Source: Akkermansiaceae bacterium
Lineage (GTDB): Bacteria > Verrucomicrobiota > Verrucomicrobiia > Verrucomicrobiales > Akkermansiaceae
Length of the DNA: 35,331 nt
Direction: 5' to 3'
NCBI GenBank assembly: GCA_025363295.1
Contig: JANYEC010000112.1
Coordinates: forward strand, 1-35,331
The position numbers and the translations under genes are program-made. The notes beneath the pieces are model-generated. The model ran no database searches. It was not told the DNA's origin and saw nothing but the letters and a program-made list of their open reading frames with translations. Positions 27,240-35,192 of the stretch are shown here, in pieces. Position 1 is the first letter of the stretch. The number at the start of each line of letters is the position of its first letter.

Positions 27240-30200
27240 CTATCGAATCATCAACTCGTCGCCACGGCTGGCGCTGAGCCGCGAGCGGGAGTCCTCACCC
27301 TTGGAAAAACGCAGCGTGTCTAATTGATCCGGCCAGGCCACCGTGGCAGAGTCGGTGGCAGTGTCCATTTTCACTACGGGCATATGATCGCCATAGCGGA
27401 TTGGCAGCAGGAGCACTTTAAAGCGGACCTCCTGATCGCGGCGGTTGACCATTAACCGATCGTAGAACTGCGGTTTTCCGTTGCGGTCTGCGGGTCCAGT
27501 AACGGTTTCCACCTGAAACATCGGGCGTCCGGCATCACCGCTGTTGTCCATACCAAGCACCGTCACTAGCAGAAGAGGATCACCCGGTTTCGGTGTTAGG
27601 GCCGGTTTATCCACGCTGGAATCTAACTTCGGGTCGCCTTCTCTCCATGCCAGAGCCACTTGATTTGCGGCAAGACCCGCCACCTCGGCTTTCCATACGC
27701 CCCCGTTTAGCATTCCAGCCCACTGGTAGAGATGGGGGCTTTCGTCTTTTTTCAGGTCGTCAATCACAATGCCGTATGGATGCGCACCACGGATGAGTGC
27801 GGTGGTACGGAAAACGTATTTCATTGGATTGAACGGCGCACGACAGGTCGGGATGTAATTTGAGTAAGTATAGTTCGCCCACCAAGGGCGCATTTTGTAA
27901 CGGGAGGTGCCCGCCCATTTGCGAAGGTTTTCCGGAGAAGGATCGAGCTCCCATCCCATGTCGATCAATTCCTTTGACCAAACCTGGGGCGGCTGGGTGT
28001 TCCAGCGCCACGAATAGGCGTAGGTGAGATCCGCACTGGCTACTGAAGCTTTTCCACCCAGAGTCGCGCCAAGATAGGTGGCAGCGCCATTGTAACCTAG
28101 CGGACCGCCGGGGATTTCGGTGGGCTCGGACTCGCCATCCACCTGCACGAGATTGTAGTATTTCCCATCGAATTTCTGACTCAATGGCGACTGGGTGAAC
28201 CAATCCACGCCGAGTGCCGAAAAGTGGAACATGCCGGAGTCCGCGTGATGGTGGCCCGCACCCAGATAGTGGTTAGGCCGCACATACATGTGAATCCAGG
28301 CTGCATTTGGCGATTGATCGCTATAGCTAGAAAACGCACCGGAGGTAGGCGCACTGAAATCCAACGGTAAATTTAGATCGGCGCGTGTCGTTGCCTTGAC
28401 GTCACCGTCGTAGAGGACATTACGAGTCATGCCAGGATAAGTCACGCTGGGCAAGCGTAGGCGCTTAAGAGTCGACACCACGTTTCGATACTCATCCGCA
28501 GAAAATTTGTCTGGCGGCTGCAGCAGGTTCCGGTCGTTTGGGTCGGCTAGAGGATCATCAACGAAAGTATTGAGCCAATAATCCGCCAGACGGCTGTTCG
28601 GATAGAACGACTTGAGTTCCGCGACGAGGTATCGCGAGAGTTTTTGCCGACTGTATGGACTGTATTGGGTGCCGCTGTTGACCATCACTCGTCCGGTCGG
28701 CGAGCTCATTTGGATGGACCCTTCTAGGAGCTTTCGCCAATGAGGGTGACCAAAGAGATTTTCACCGCGTCGCGCCATGATGACCATCGAGAGCAGTTGA
28801 AACTCGAGCGCCCCGGGATTTTTTCCCGTGCTCTCAAAGATCACACCCGAATCATCAATACCCCAATCACAAAATGCCCGCACACTCTCGAACCCAGAGG
28901 CGTATGCCTCCGCATCAAATCCAGGAAGTCCCTCGATTGCTGCAACCGCGATGAAGTGTGTTAGATCCCAACTCATCCAATTCACATCGCGAAATCGAAC
29001 CGGCGCATCCTGTCCATACGAGCGCCTGCCATACGTCGCCTTGGCAATCACACGGCGCATGAGATCCTTCTGCTCCGCATTCATCCACTTGCCAGCCAGA
29101 TCCAGTGAGAGTCCCAGATTCATATGGGCGACCAAGCCGTGGATATTTCTCCAATGCGTCCGCGCGCCAGCAGAATTCAGCTCGCGTAGCGATCCATCCG
29201 GCAATTTCAACGACGAGCCGAACTCCGAATCGCTGATTTTCAACCATTCGTCGATCAACGGTTCGCGGAGTTTGTAATAGTTTGCGACGGCTGCCGCGAC
29301 CTGCCGTCCGTGCTCGTCGTCGTTTGTTAGGAGACAATACAGAGCCATCGAGGTAAGGCATTCGGGCACATACGCGACATGGGAGTTATAGATTCCCTGC
29401 TGCTCACCCTTGAACTGCTGGGCTACATTCACCGTGGCGACTTGCTCCGGCTTCACATCATCCGGCCATTCTAGGCCAGCAAGATCACCAGACGAGAGCT
29501 TTTGAAAAACCTGTCCGTCACTTGTTGCCGGATCCCAGAAACTCTTCGTGAACAGATGCTCCATCTCAATGAGAGACATTTGCCCCACGGTAGTGGATTT
29601 CACTCTTGCTCTCAGCAGCGGTAAGTCAGCCTCACTGAATAACAAGCGTGGATAGACCCCTGGTTGCTGCACCTTGGAACCGAGTAGTTTCTCATTAAAG
29701 CCTTGATAATTGAATGACTCCTTCGGTGCGGTCGGCCAATCGGTTTCCGGCCCGTTGAGAATAGCGAGTTGTTCCGGAGTGACCTTAACGTGATCGGTCC
29801 ATTCCCCTTGTTTTGTTAGATTAGGGATCGACTTTGTGGAAATTTCTGGATCAGCCAGTTTCTCTGGTGTGTCGAAGAGCGTGATCACGCTTTCTAGCAG
29901 GGTTCCCTCCCCTTCCCCAAACACTAATTTCTCCTTTCCAATGTAACAAAGACCGCGCGGATGAACTGTTACCTGCAAGCCGCTGACCCTTGCCATATCA
30001 ACCACAGAAACCCATGCCTTACCTTTAATCTGCCGAGTGAATACTTCGTTAGGAGCTTTGAAATCTGAAATACCACCAAGCTCCTTAGGTGCATAAACCC
30101 AACGATCAGCGATTGCAGAAAGATCTCCCGGCACCGCAGGCGGCGTCACACGATCGCGACCAATCAATGAAGCGAAGACGGCAGGTACTAACAAGTGATC

Positions 30201-30509
30201 GCTGGAATCAAGGGCTTCGCTGTGCAACAAATCCTGATCATCAAGACGCACCCGTGAGCCGTTTACATAACCGTAGCGACTTCCCGGATAGATCACAATG
30301 CCATCTTTAATCTTCTCCAACGCAACAGACTGCGCAGAGCGGGTATATGGTAAACCCCGGTCCTGCACTGGGGGTGGCAAAAGTGATTTGGGCTGCTGGG
30401 CCTGTGCGACAGCGGGCGCAAATAAGAAAACCGTCACCGCCAATGGTAATAAAACGATGGTATCGCGGTAAACATCGGATCTTTTTAGTTTCAACAATTT
30501 TCGACTCAT
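27240..30509 (-). CDS. Copper-amine-oxidase-N-like/heparinase II/III fusion, putative lyase (1089 aa)
   Basis: This is the first gene of the minus-strand train. The N-terminus has a basic stretch and then a hydrophobic signal segment ending AVAQAQ near 38. Two copper-amine-oxidase-N-like beta modules follow (RYGYVNGSRVRLDD with HLLVPAVF at about 78-112; KGKAWVSVVDMARVSGL at about 162-178). The heparinase entry PGVYPRLLFSEADLP is at 283-297. Landmarks are Asn510-Trp511, AIEGLPGFD, Glu559 with Lys563 instead of Tyr, and GHHHAD at 752-757 followed by GMFHFSALGVDWFTQSP, virtually the same as in the 1083-aa paralogue. It faces a 276-nt divergent control region. Beta-elimination is inferred from fold, and the Lys substitution leaves catalysis uncertain. 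Confidence 0.76.
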   Translation of the reverse strand: MSRKLLKLKRSDVYRDTIVLLPLAVTVFLFAPAVAQAQQPKSLLPPPVQDRGLPYTRSAQSVALEKIKDGIVIYPGSRYGYVNGSRVRLDDQDLLHSEALDSSDHLLVPAVFASLIGRDRVTPPAVPGDLSAIADRWVYAPKELGGISDFKAPNEVFTRQIKGKAWVSVVDMARVSGLQVTVHPRGLCYIGKEKLVFGEGEGTLLESVITLFDTPEKLADPEISTKSIPNLTKQGEWTDHVKVTPEQLAILNGPETDWPTAPKESFNYQGFNEKLLGSKVQQPGVYPRLLFSEADLPLLRARVKSTTVGQMSLIEMEHLFTKSFWDPATSDGQVFQKLSSGDLAGLEWPDDVKPEQVATVNVAQQFKGEQQGIYNSHVAYVPECLTSMALYCLLTNDDEHGRQVAAAVANYYKLREPLIDEWLKISDSEFGSSLKLPDGSLRELNSAGARTHWRNIHGLVAHMNLGLSLDLAGKWMNAEQKDLMRRVIAKATYGRRSYGQDAPVRFRDVNWMSWDLTHFIAVAAIEGLPGFDAEAYASGFESVRAFCDWGIDDSGVIFESTGKNPGALEFQLLSMVIMARRGENLFGHPHWRKLLEGSIQMSSPTGRVMVNSGTQYSPYSRQKLSRYLVAELKSFYPNSRLADYWLNTFVDDPLADPNDRNLLQPPDKFSADEYRNVVSTLKRLRLPSVTYPGMTRNVLYDGDVKATTRADLNLPLDFSAPTSGAFSSYSDQSPNAAWIHMYVRPNHYLGAGHHHADSGMFHFSALGVDWFTQSPLSQKFDGKYYNLVQVDGESEPTEIPGGPLGYNGAATYLGATLGGKASVASADLTYAYSWRWNTQPPQVWSKELIDMGWELDPSPENLRKWAGTSRYKMRPWWANYTYSNYIPTCRAPFNPMKYVFRTTALIRGAHPYGIVIDDLKKDESPHLYQWAGMLNGGVWKAEVAGLAANQVALAWREGDPKLDSSVDKPALTPKPGDPLLLVTVLGMDNSGDAGRPMFQVETVTGPADRNGKPQFYDRLMVNRRDQEVRFKVLLLPIRYGDHMPVVKMDTATDSATVAWPDQLDTLRFSKGEDSRSRLSASRGDELMIR

Positions 30510-30584
30510 GTGGCAGGATACGTATCAACCCACTGACAATCATTCCGAGATTTACGGGCTATATTACGTCGAACCCGGTCTATT

Positions 30585-30595
30585 TTGCGTCGCAA
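30585..30595. promoter_or_regulatory. 11-bp palindrome, possible operator of the gene train
   Basis: TTGCGTCGCAA is a perfect 5+1+5 palindrome located 76 nt upstream of the first gene of the train and about 20 nt upstream of the -10-like TAATAT on that strand, where an activator or repressor could act. No regulator gene lies in the window, so the partner is unknown. Confidence 0.3.
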
Positions 30596-30723
30596 GCAAG
30601 AATTTGCGAAATTCGAGACCCTTTCATGAAGATTGCACCGACGTGAATCCTCCCTGCTGACTAATGATTGTCCTTTTCTTCGTAGTTGCCATGCATTTAC
30701 ATTTGCATTCTTTATGAATTGTG

Positions 30724-30752
30724 AGTTAATTGTGTGTCGATGTCCCCAGTTC
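30724..30752. repeat. IS-end-like motif, diverged copy of the 204-244 repeats
   Basis: TCGATGTCCCCAGTTC at 30737-30752 matches CCGATGTCCCCGGTTC at 229-244 in 14 of 16 bases, in the same orientation. GTTAATTGTGTG just before it resembles ATTAATGTGTA at 193-203. It may be the scar of a lost element or chance similarity; no transposase fragment is found next to it. Confidence 0.3.
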
Positions 30753-30764
30753 GCCACTGGAACT
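30746..30764. promoter_or_regulatory. Nested inverted repeats just upstream of the Verru_Chthon A gene
   Basis: CCAGT at 30746-30750 pairs with ACTGG at 30756-30760, and AGTTC at 30748-30752 pairs with GAACT at 30760-30764. The structure lies 22-40 nt before the ATG and overlaps the IS-end-like motif. It could be an operator or a leader hairpin; stems of five pairs can arise by chance. Confidence 0.2.
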
Positions 30765-30785
30765 CATTAAAATACCCAACTTTTT

Positions 30786-33700
30786 ATGAAATTACACTCC
30801 TCGTCGTCTGTCGCGATTAAATCAGGGCTCGCAAAAAACACGCTTCCGGGCTTCGCGCTTGTAGTGACGCTGTCTCTGATGATTTTGCTCACAATCATCG
30901 CCGTCGGTCTTCTCTCTCTCTCAAGCGTGGCACTGCGGTCTTCTTCACAAAGCGAAGCCGTCGCCATTGCCCGTGCAAATGCCCGTCTCGCATTGATGCT
31001 GGCGATCGGCGAACTCCAGAAGGAGGCGGGCCCCGACCAGCGGATCAGTTCAAGGGCGGAAATCCTCGACTCAAAGGCTGATACGCCAGACGTGGATGGA
31101 GTCAAGCAGCCACACTGGACCGGAATTTGGAAAACAGGTGACAAACCCACCGAGACCCAACGGGCAGAGAGCATCGGCTCTGACAAGATAAAACAAGCGG
31201 CCTGGTTGGTTTCCAACCCGAATCCCGCCACGAAGCTGGATCCGACCACTTACTCAGGAAACATCACCGGTGTTAAGCCAGACGCGGTCCAATTGGCCAG
31301 TAAACTAGGTGTTTCTCCTAACCAGACCAACGTCGCTGTGCCGCTGGTAGGCGTGATCACCAATTCTGCGACGAAACAACCCTCCGGCCAATTCGGCTAT
31401 TGGGTCTCCGACGAAGGCGTGAAAGCGAAAGTCAGCATCAAGGATCCCACGATAAATCTCGGAGCATCTGGCGGAACTTACGTTCAGAACCTCTCACACT
31501 TCGCAACATCCCAAGCCAACGCCGCTCACAAAATTCTGCCATCTCCACTAAATCAGGATTTGCGGGACAGTGGAAGCGCTTCGAAAATCTTAAGCTTGGG
31601 GACACTCAAGCTAACATCCAAGACCCCGGCAACCACCGACTTACGGAACTATGCGCCGGATTTGACATCTGAATCTTGGGGCGTATTGGCGGACGCGCGC
31701 AAGGGTGGCCTAAAAAATGACCTCACCGCCGCCTTCGAAGACGATGAAACGAGTAATGCAGGGCAATATGAGGCCCTCAAGGCATCAGGCGGCAGCGGCA
31801 TGGACGCCCTATGCGTTTATCGTTCCAGCTCCGAATGGCAATATGGTGCAAAACCCGCCACCCCGGCAACGCCATTCTCTGGCTCGGCCACCATGGACGG
31901 ACTTCGCTGGCGTTCACTCTACTTGTATTACAACCTTTACAAAAACACGATGTCGCTCAACCGAAACAAGGCAGGCGCCCAACAGCCACCTACGGGGATT
32001 CAATCGTCGAACCTTGGATTCTCAAGTGGCGCTTTGACCATTCCACAGCGCGCGCCTGTTCAAAACGACGATGGCGTGGCGGCGGTAGGATATCTGTTGG
32101 ACCCCCTAGTGCCCGTAACATTGCAAGCACGGGTAGATGTGGCATTGGAAAGCTTTGTCGATCCAGGCACAAAAAAATACCGACTTCGTCTCCGCTATTA
32201 TCCGATGATGGTTCTTTGGAATCCATACAGCGTGCGCATTAGCGCCAACCCCTCACCTTCTCAGTCATTTTACACCAACCTTTTCCGCCGTTGGAGCATC
32301 ACGATGAAGGTGGGTAGCACCGTGATTACACCGTTCGATGGCGGGGCAAACTGTAACTTGTTTCAGGGAGGCGGCTATTTGCCCACCCTAAATACCAAGG
32401 CTGCGGACACGGCCTCCTTCGAGCCCGGGGAAATCAAAATCTTTGCTCTTGCCGACAATGACGTCGCCAAAACCAATCTGGGAGATCCCGCCAAATCAAA
32501 TGTCTGTGTTTTCAATGAACTTGCAAACTCTGGCAAGCTGGCAGACTGGAACCAGTATTACGATCTACCATGGGCTGGCACGGACAAGCCCTCTGACCTG
32601 ATAGATGTGAGTGTAGGTAATAGTAATCTAGACGCTAACGCCACCTACAACAACGGGGGGCCATTAAACTCATGGCCAGATGGAACCCAACCCTACAACT
32701 TACGGATTTCAACCTATTCGCCTCCGTCCGTCAAACCCACCAGCACCTGGCCAAACCCGAAACCGGCGATTCAAACCATGAATGGAACCCCTTTCCTCAT
32801 CGTTGGGTTCAACTACCGCGCTAAGGGAATCAAGCAGACAACCGACTCTAACTATTTTAACTCAGCCTTCAATCCGCCAATGTTTATGGGGAACTCCACT
32901 TCTTTCACCAACGTAAACACCGTGGGTTACTGGCGGGAACTCTATGCTCGTAATTTCAAACCCTATACTTCCGTCTCTGAAGTTCAAAACGTCAAGGGCC
33001 GCACAAGTTGGGGCCTCAATAGCGTGGGTGTGGATCCGGTATCCACGGAAAGCTCGCAACTCGTGTTGCTGGACGTGCCAGTGCAGCCCATGTTCTCGAT
33101 TGGCCAATTCGTGCATTTGTCGCCCTTCTACTATGAATCAAGCGGAGGCTACCATGCCGAGTATTTTGCCACCAATTTCATCGGAGGATCGTTGGCGTCA
33201 CCGAATGTCTCTATGGACACGAATACCAATAGCACAGGGAGCACGATCTATATGGATCACAGCTACCTCGCCAACTTGGCGCTATTCGACAGCTGTTTTT
33301 TCTCCACCGTTCCAGCATCCAAGCAACGGTCTGAAGACTCCGATAAATACATCATGAAAAGCACCGAACTGGACTCTGCCATTTCCATGGACCGCCCACT
33401 GCCTAACAACCGGATGAGATTCTATCGAAAAGGCAACACAGCTCCTAAAGCGGCGGATCTTCGAGATGTGAAAAAAGCTGCAGCAAACCTGATGCTTGAT
33501 GGAGCATTCAATATCAACTCCACCTCGGTAAACGCCTGGCGCGCCTTGCTCTCAAGCCTCTCCGGGAATGACCTTAAGCTCTGGAATCCGAGCGCTGGAT
33601 CAGCTAACGTAATCGACAAAACCACGCTCAATAACCCGATTCCACGCTTCTGGAGCATCACTAACAAGGGCAAAGTGAACGAACCTTTTGAAGGCATGCG

Positions 33701-34424
33701 CGCACTCAGCGATACAGAAGTGACCGGCCTGGCCGAACAAATTGTGCGCCAAGTAAAAACACGCGGACCATTTCTTTCGTTGGCGGATTTTCTCAACCGA
33801 CGGCTCGCCCCTTCCGCCACCGACAAGGCCCAATTATACACGATGGGCGCGTTACAAGCCGCCATCGAAAGCACCAGCCCAGATATCAACGCCGCCGCAA
33901 AGGCTGCCGGCACTGCAAGTTCTCTCAACACCACGCTTAAAGGGGACCCATTTGGTGCCAATGTCTACGGCAATCCCTCTTCCGCAAAATCCGGACCTGG
34001 CGCAGGCGGCTGGACCACCGAGCTCACCTCCGCCAACACCAGCATCCCTGCAAACACCGCGACTGGAATCCCTGGCTACCTAATGCAGCAGGATTTGGTA
34101 CAGGCATTTGCACCGGTTATGACCCCGCGTTCAGACACATTCGTGGTGCGCGGCTATGGAGAGGCTAAGGACGCGAATGGCCGGGTCACGGCAAAAGCCT
34201 GGTGCGAGGCCGTGGTTCAACGAATACCCGAATATATCGATCCGAGCGACCCTGCCCTTACCCGTAAAAACACCTATGGTAATAATCTCGGCGATGCCAC
34301 GCCACCCTACGAACGTAGAACTAGCTCCAGCGACCCCGCTTCAATCATCAACAAAACGAATGAAACATTCGGTCGGAAGTTCGCCATCCCCTCATTCCGA
34401 TGGCTGAGTGAAAATGAAATTTGA
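30786..34424 (+). CDS. Verru_Chthon cassette protein A (1212 aa)
   Basis: The N-terminus is type IV prepilin-like: a short basic leader, then LPG followed by FALVVTLSLMILLTIIAVG, with expected prepilin-peptidase cleavage after Gly22. The usual Glu at position 5 of the mature protein is absent. A helix rich in Ser/Ala/Arg follows (ANARLALMLAIGEL). The C-terminus has FVVRGYGEA, EAVVQRIPEYIDPSD (about 1140-1154) and ends FGRKFAIPSFRWLSENEI, the tail I know from the Verrucomicrobia family Verru_Chthon cassette protein A (TIGR02600). Cassette members are thought to be envelope-associated pseudopilin-like proteins; the function is unknown. The usual B, C and D partners are not in the window, unless they lie beyond the right edge. 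The 245-aa gene follows after 3 nt. Confidence 0.8.
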   Translation: MKLHSSSSVAIKSGLAKNTLPGFALVVTLSLMILLTIIAVGLLSLSSVALRSSSQSEAVAIARANARLALMLAIGELQKEAGPDQRISSRAEILDSKADTPDVDGVKQPHWTGIWKTGDKPTETQRAESIGSDKIKQAAWLVSNPNPATKLDPTTYSGNITGVKPDAVQLASKLGVSPNQTNVAVPLVGVITNSATKQPSGQFGYWVSDEGVKAKVSIKDPTINLGASGGTYVQNLSHFATSQANAAHKILPSPLNQDLRDSGSASKILSLGTLKLTSKTPATTDLRNYAPDLTSESWGVLADARKGGLKNDLTAAFEDDETSNAGQYEALKASGGSGMDALCVYRSSSEWQYGAKPATPATPFSGSATMDGLRWRSLYLYYNLYKNTMSLNRNKAGAQQPPTGIQSSNLGFSSGALTIPQRAPVQNDDGVAAVGYLLDPLVPVTLQARVDVALESFVDPGTKKYRLRLRYYPMMVLWNPYSVRISANPSPSQSFYTNLFRRWSITMKVGSTVITPFDGGANCNLFQGGGYLPTLNTKAADTASFEPGEIKIFALADNDVAKTNLGDPAKSNVCVFNELANSGKLADWNQYYDLPWAGTDKPSDLIDVSVGNSNLDANATYNNGGPLNSWPDGTQPYNLRISTYSPPSVKPTSTWPNPKPAIQTMNGTPFLIVGFNYRAKGIKQTTDSNYFNSAFNPPMFMGNSTSFTNVNTVGYWRELYARNFKPYTSVSEVQNVKGRTSWGLNSVGVDPVSTESSQLVLLDVPVQPMFSIGQFVHLSPFYYESSGGYHAEYFATNFIGGSLASPNVSMDTNTNSTGSTIYMDHSYLANLALFDSCFFSTVPASKQRSEDSDKYIMKSTELDSAISMDRPLPNNRMRFYRKGNTAPKAADLRDVKKAAANLMLDGAFNINSTSVNAWRALLSSLSGNDLKLWNPSAGSANVIDKTTLNNPIPRFWSITNKGKVNEPFEGMRALSDTEVTGLAEQIVRQVKTRGPFLSLADFLNRRLAPSATDKAQLYTMGALQAAIESTSPDINAAAKAAGTASSLNTTLKGDPFGANVYGNPSSAKSGPGAGGWTTELTSANTSIPANTATGIPGYLMQQDLVQAFAPVMTPRSDTFVVRGYGEAKDANGRVTAKAWCEAVVQRIPEYIDPSDPALTRKNTYGNNLGDATPPYERRTSSSDPASIINKTNETFGRKFAIPSFRWLSENEI

Positions 34425-34427
34425 ACT

Positions 34428-35165
34428 ATGAATAAACCAATCACCACCATCTCAGCGCTGGTGGCCGTGGCTTTCGTCGCGGTCTCCCCAGTCGATGCGC
34501 AGGGCACGAGCCAAGAGAAAACGATCAAATGTCGCTTCCGCTTTTACGGCTGGGACGACTCGATCATGGATTTGCACTACAGCCTGAAGACGAAGGACAT
34601 GGATATGGTCATCTATCAGGAATCCCGCTCCATTTTCTATGAGTACACTGGTCCCGAAATCATCACTTTTTACCGAATGAAAACCGACGCCGAGGGAAAA
34701 GTGCTGCGGGAACCCGCCGCGCAAGCCAACCTGAGTGATGGTGGACCATGGCCGCTGATCCTAATCTCAAACAACCCGTCAAAACCCGGCACCTATCAGA
34801 CGAGAGTAATGAAGGACGATCTTGTGGCTTTTCCGACAGGGACATACGCATTCTCCAATTTCAGTATCTCGGTGGTGGGCGGACTCTTGGGCACCCAGCA
34901 ATTCAGCTTGGCTCCTGGGGAGCACAAACTTTTCGCCGACAAACCAAAAGATGGTGATACCACTCTTACCGCCTTGTTCTACAAGCTCTCTGGGAGCACA
35001 AAAGAACCGATCTATACAAACAATTGGGCGATCCGTCCTGCAACCCGCACACGCGTCTTTATCAAAACATCAGCCGAAGACCCTTCCGGCATCATTGCCC
35101 GCCGCCTAGTGGAAAGCACCATTTTCCCCCCAGAAAAAAAGGATGGGGTTACTCCGACAGAGTAA
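34428..35165 (+). CDS. Secreted protein of unknown function following Verru_Chthon A (245 aa)
   Basis: A signal peptide (residues 1-24, MNKPITTISALVAVAFVAVS, then a VDAQ site) is followed by a beta-rich chain with many alternating hydrophobic residues, no cysteine pattern and no catalytic motif I can identify. Landmarks are CRFRFYGWDDSIMDLHY at about 35-51 and a proline-rich, charged C-terminus. The 3-nt gap after the Verru_Chthon A stop implies co-expression, and it probably acts with that protein outside the cytoplasmic membrane. I do not recognise a family. It ends 27 nt before the right-edge IS terminus. No terminator is visible in that gap. Confidence 0.7.
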   Translation: MNKPITTISALVAVAFVAVSPVDAQGTSQEKTIKCRFRFYGWDDSIMDLHYSLKTKDMDMVIYQESRSIFYEYTGPEIITFYRMKTDAEGKVLREPAAQANLSDGGPWPLILISNNPSKPGTYQTRVMKDDLVAFPTGTYAFSNFSISVVGGLLGTQQFSLAPGEHKLFADKPKDGDTTLTALFYKLSGSTKEPIYTNNWAIRPATRTRVFIKTSAEDPSGIIARRLVESTIFPPEKKDGVTPTE

Positions 35166-35192
35166 CTAGGAAACATATTGATTTCTACCGAC

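Larger units (their letters stand above)
30510..30785. promoter_or_regulatory. Divergent intergenic control region
   Basis: This is the only spacer between the minus-strand train and the plus-strand Verru_Chthon A gene, so it should hold both promoters. For the minus strand, TAATAT (30561-30566) is a -10-like box about 50 nt before the start codon, with no good -35. For the plus strand, TTGCAT (30703-30708) and GTTAAT (30725-30730) are 16 nt apart and could be a weak sigma-70-type pair. Two short inverted repeats and one IS-end-like motif are listed separately. No open reading frame, tRNA or riboswitch is seen. Neither start codon has a Shine-Dalgarno sequence. Confidence 0.45.

Noticed and set aside
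346..35165. Seeming abundance of CTAAC/GTTAG pentamers in coding strands
   Set aside because: Counts by eye in two genes were only about twice chance expectation and explained by Asn AAC and Leu-Thr codon pairs; no positional pattern was seen.
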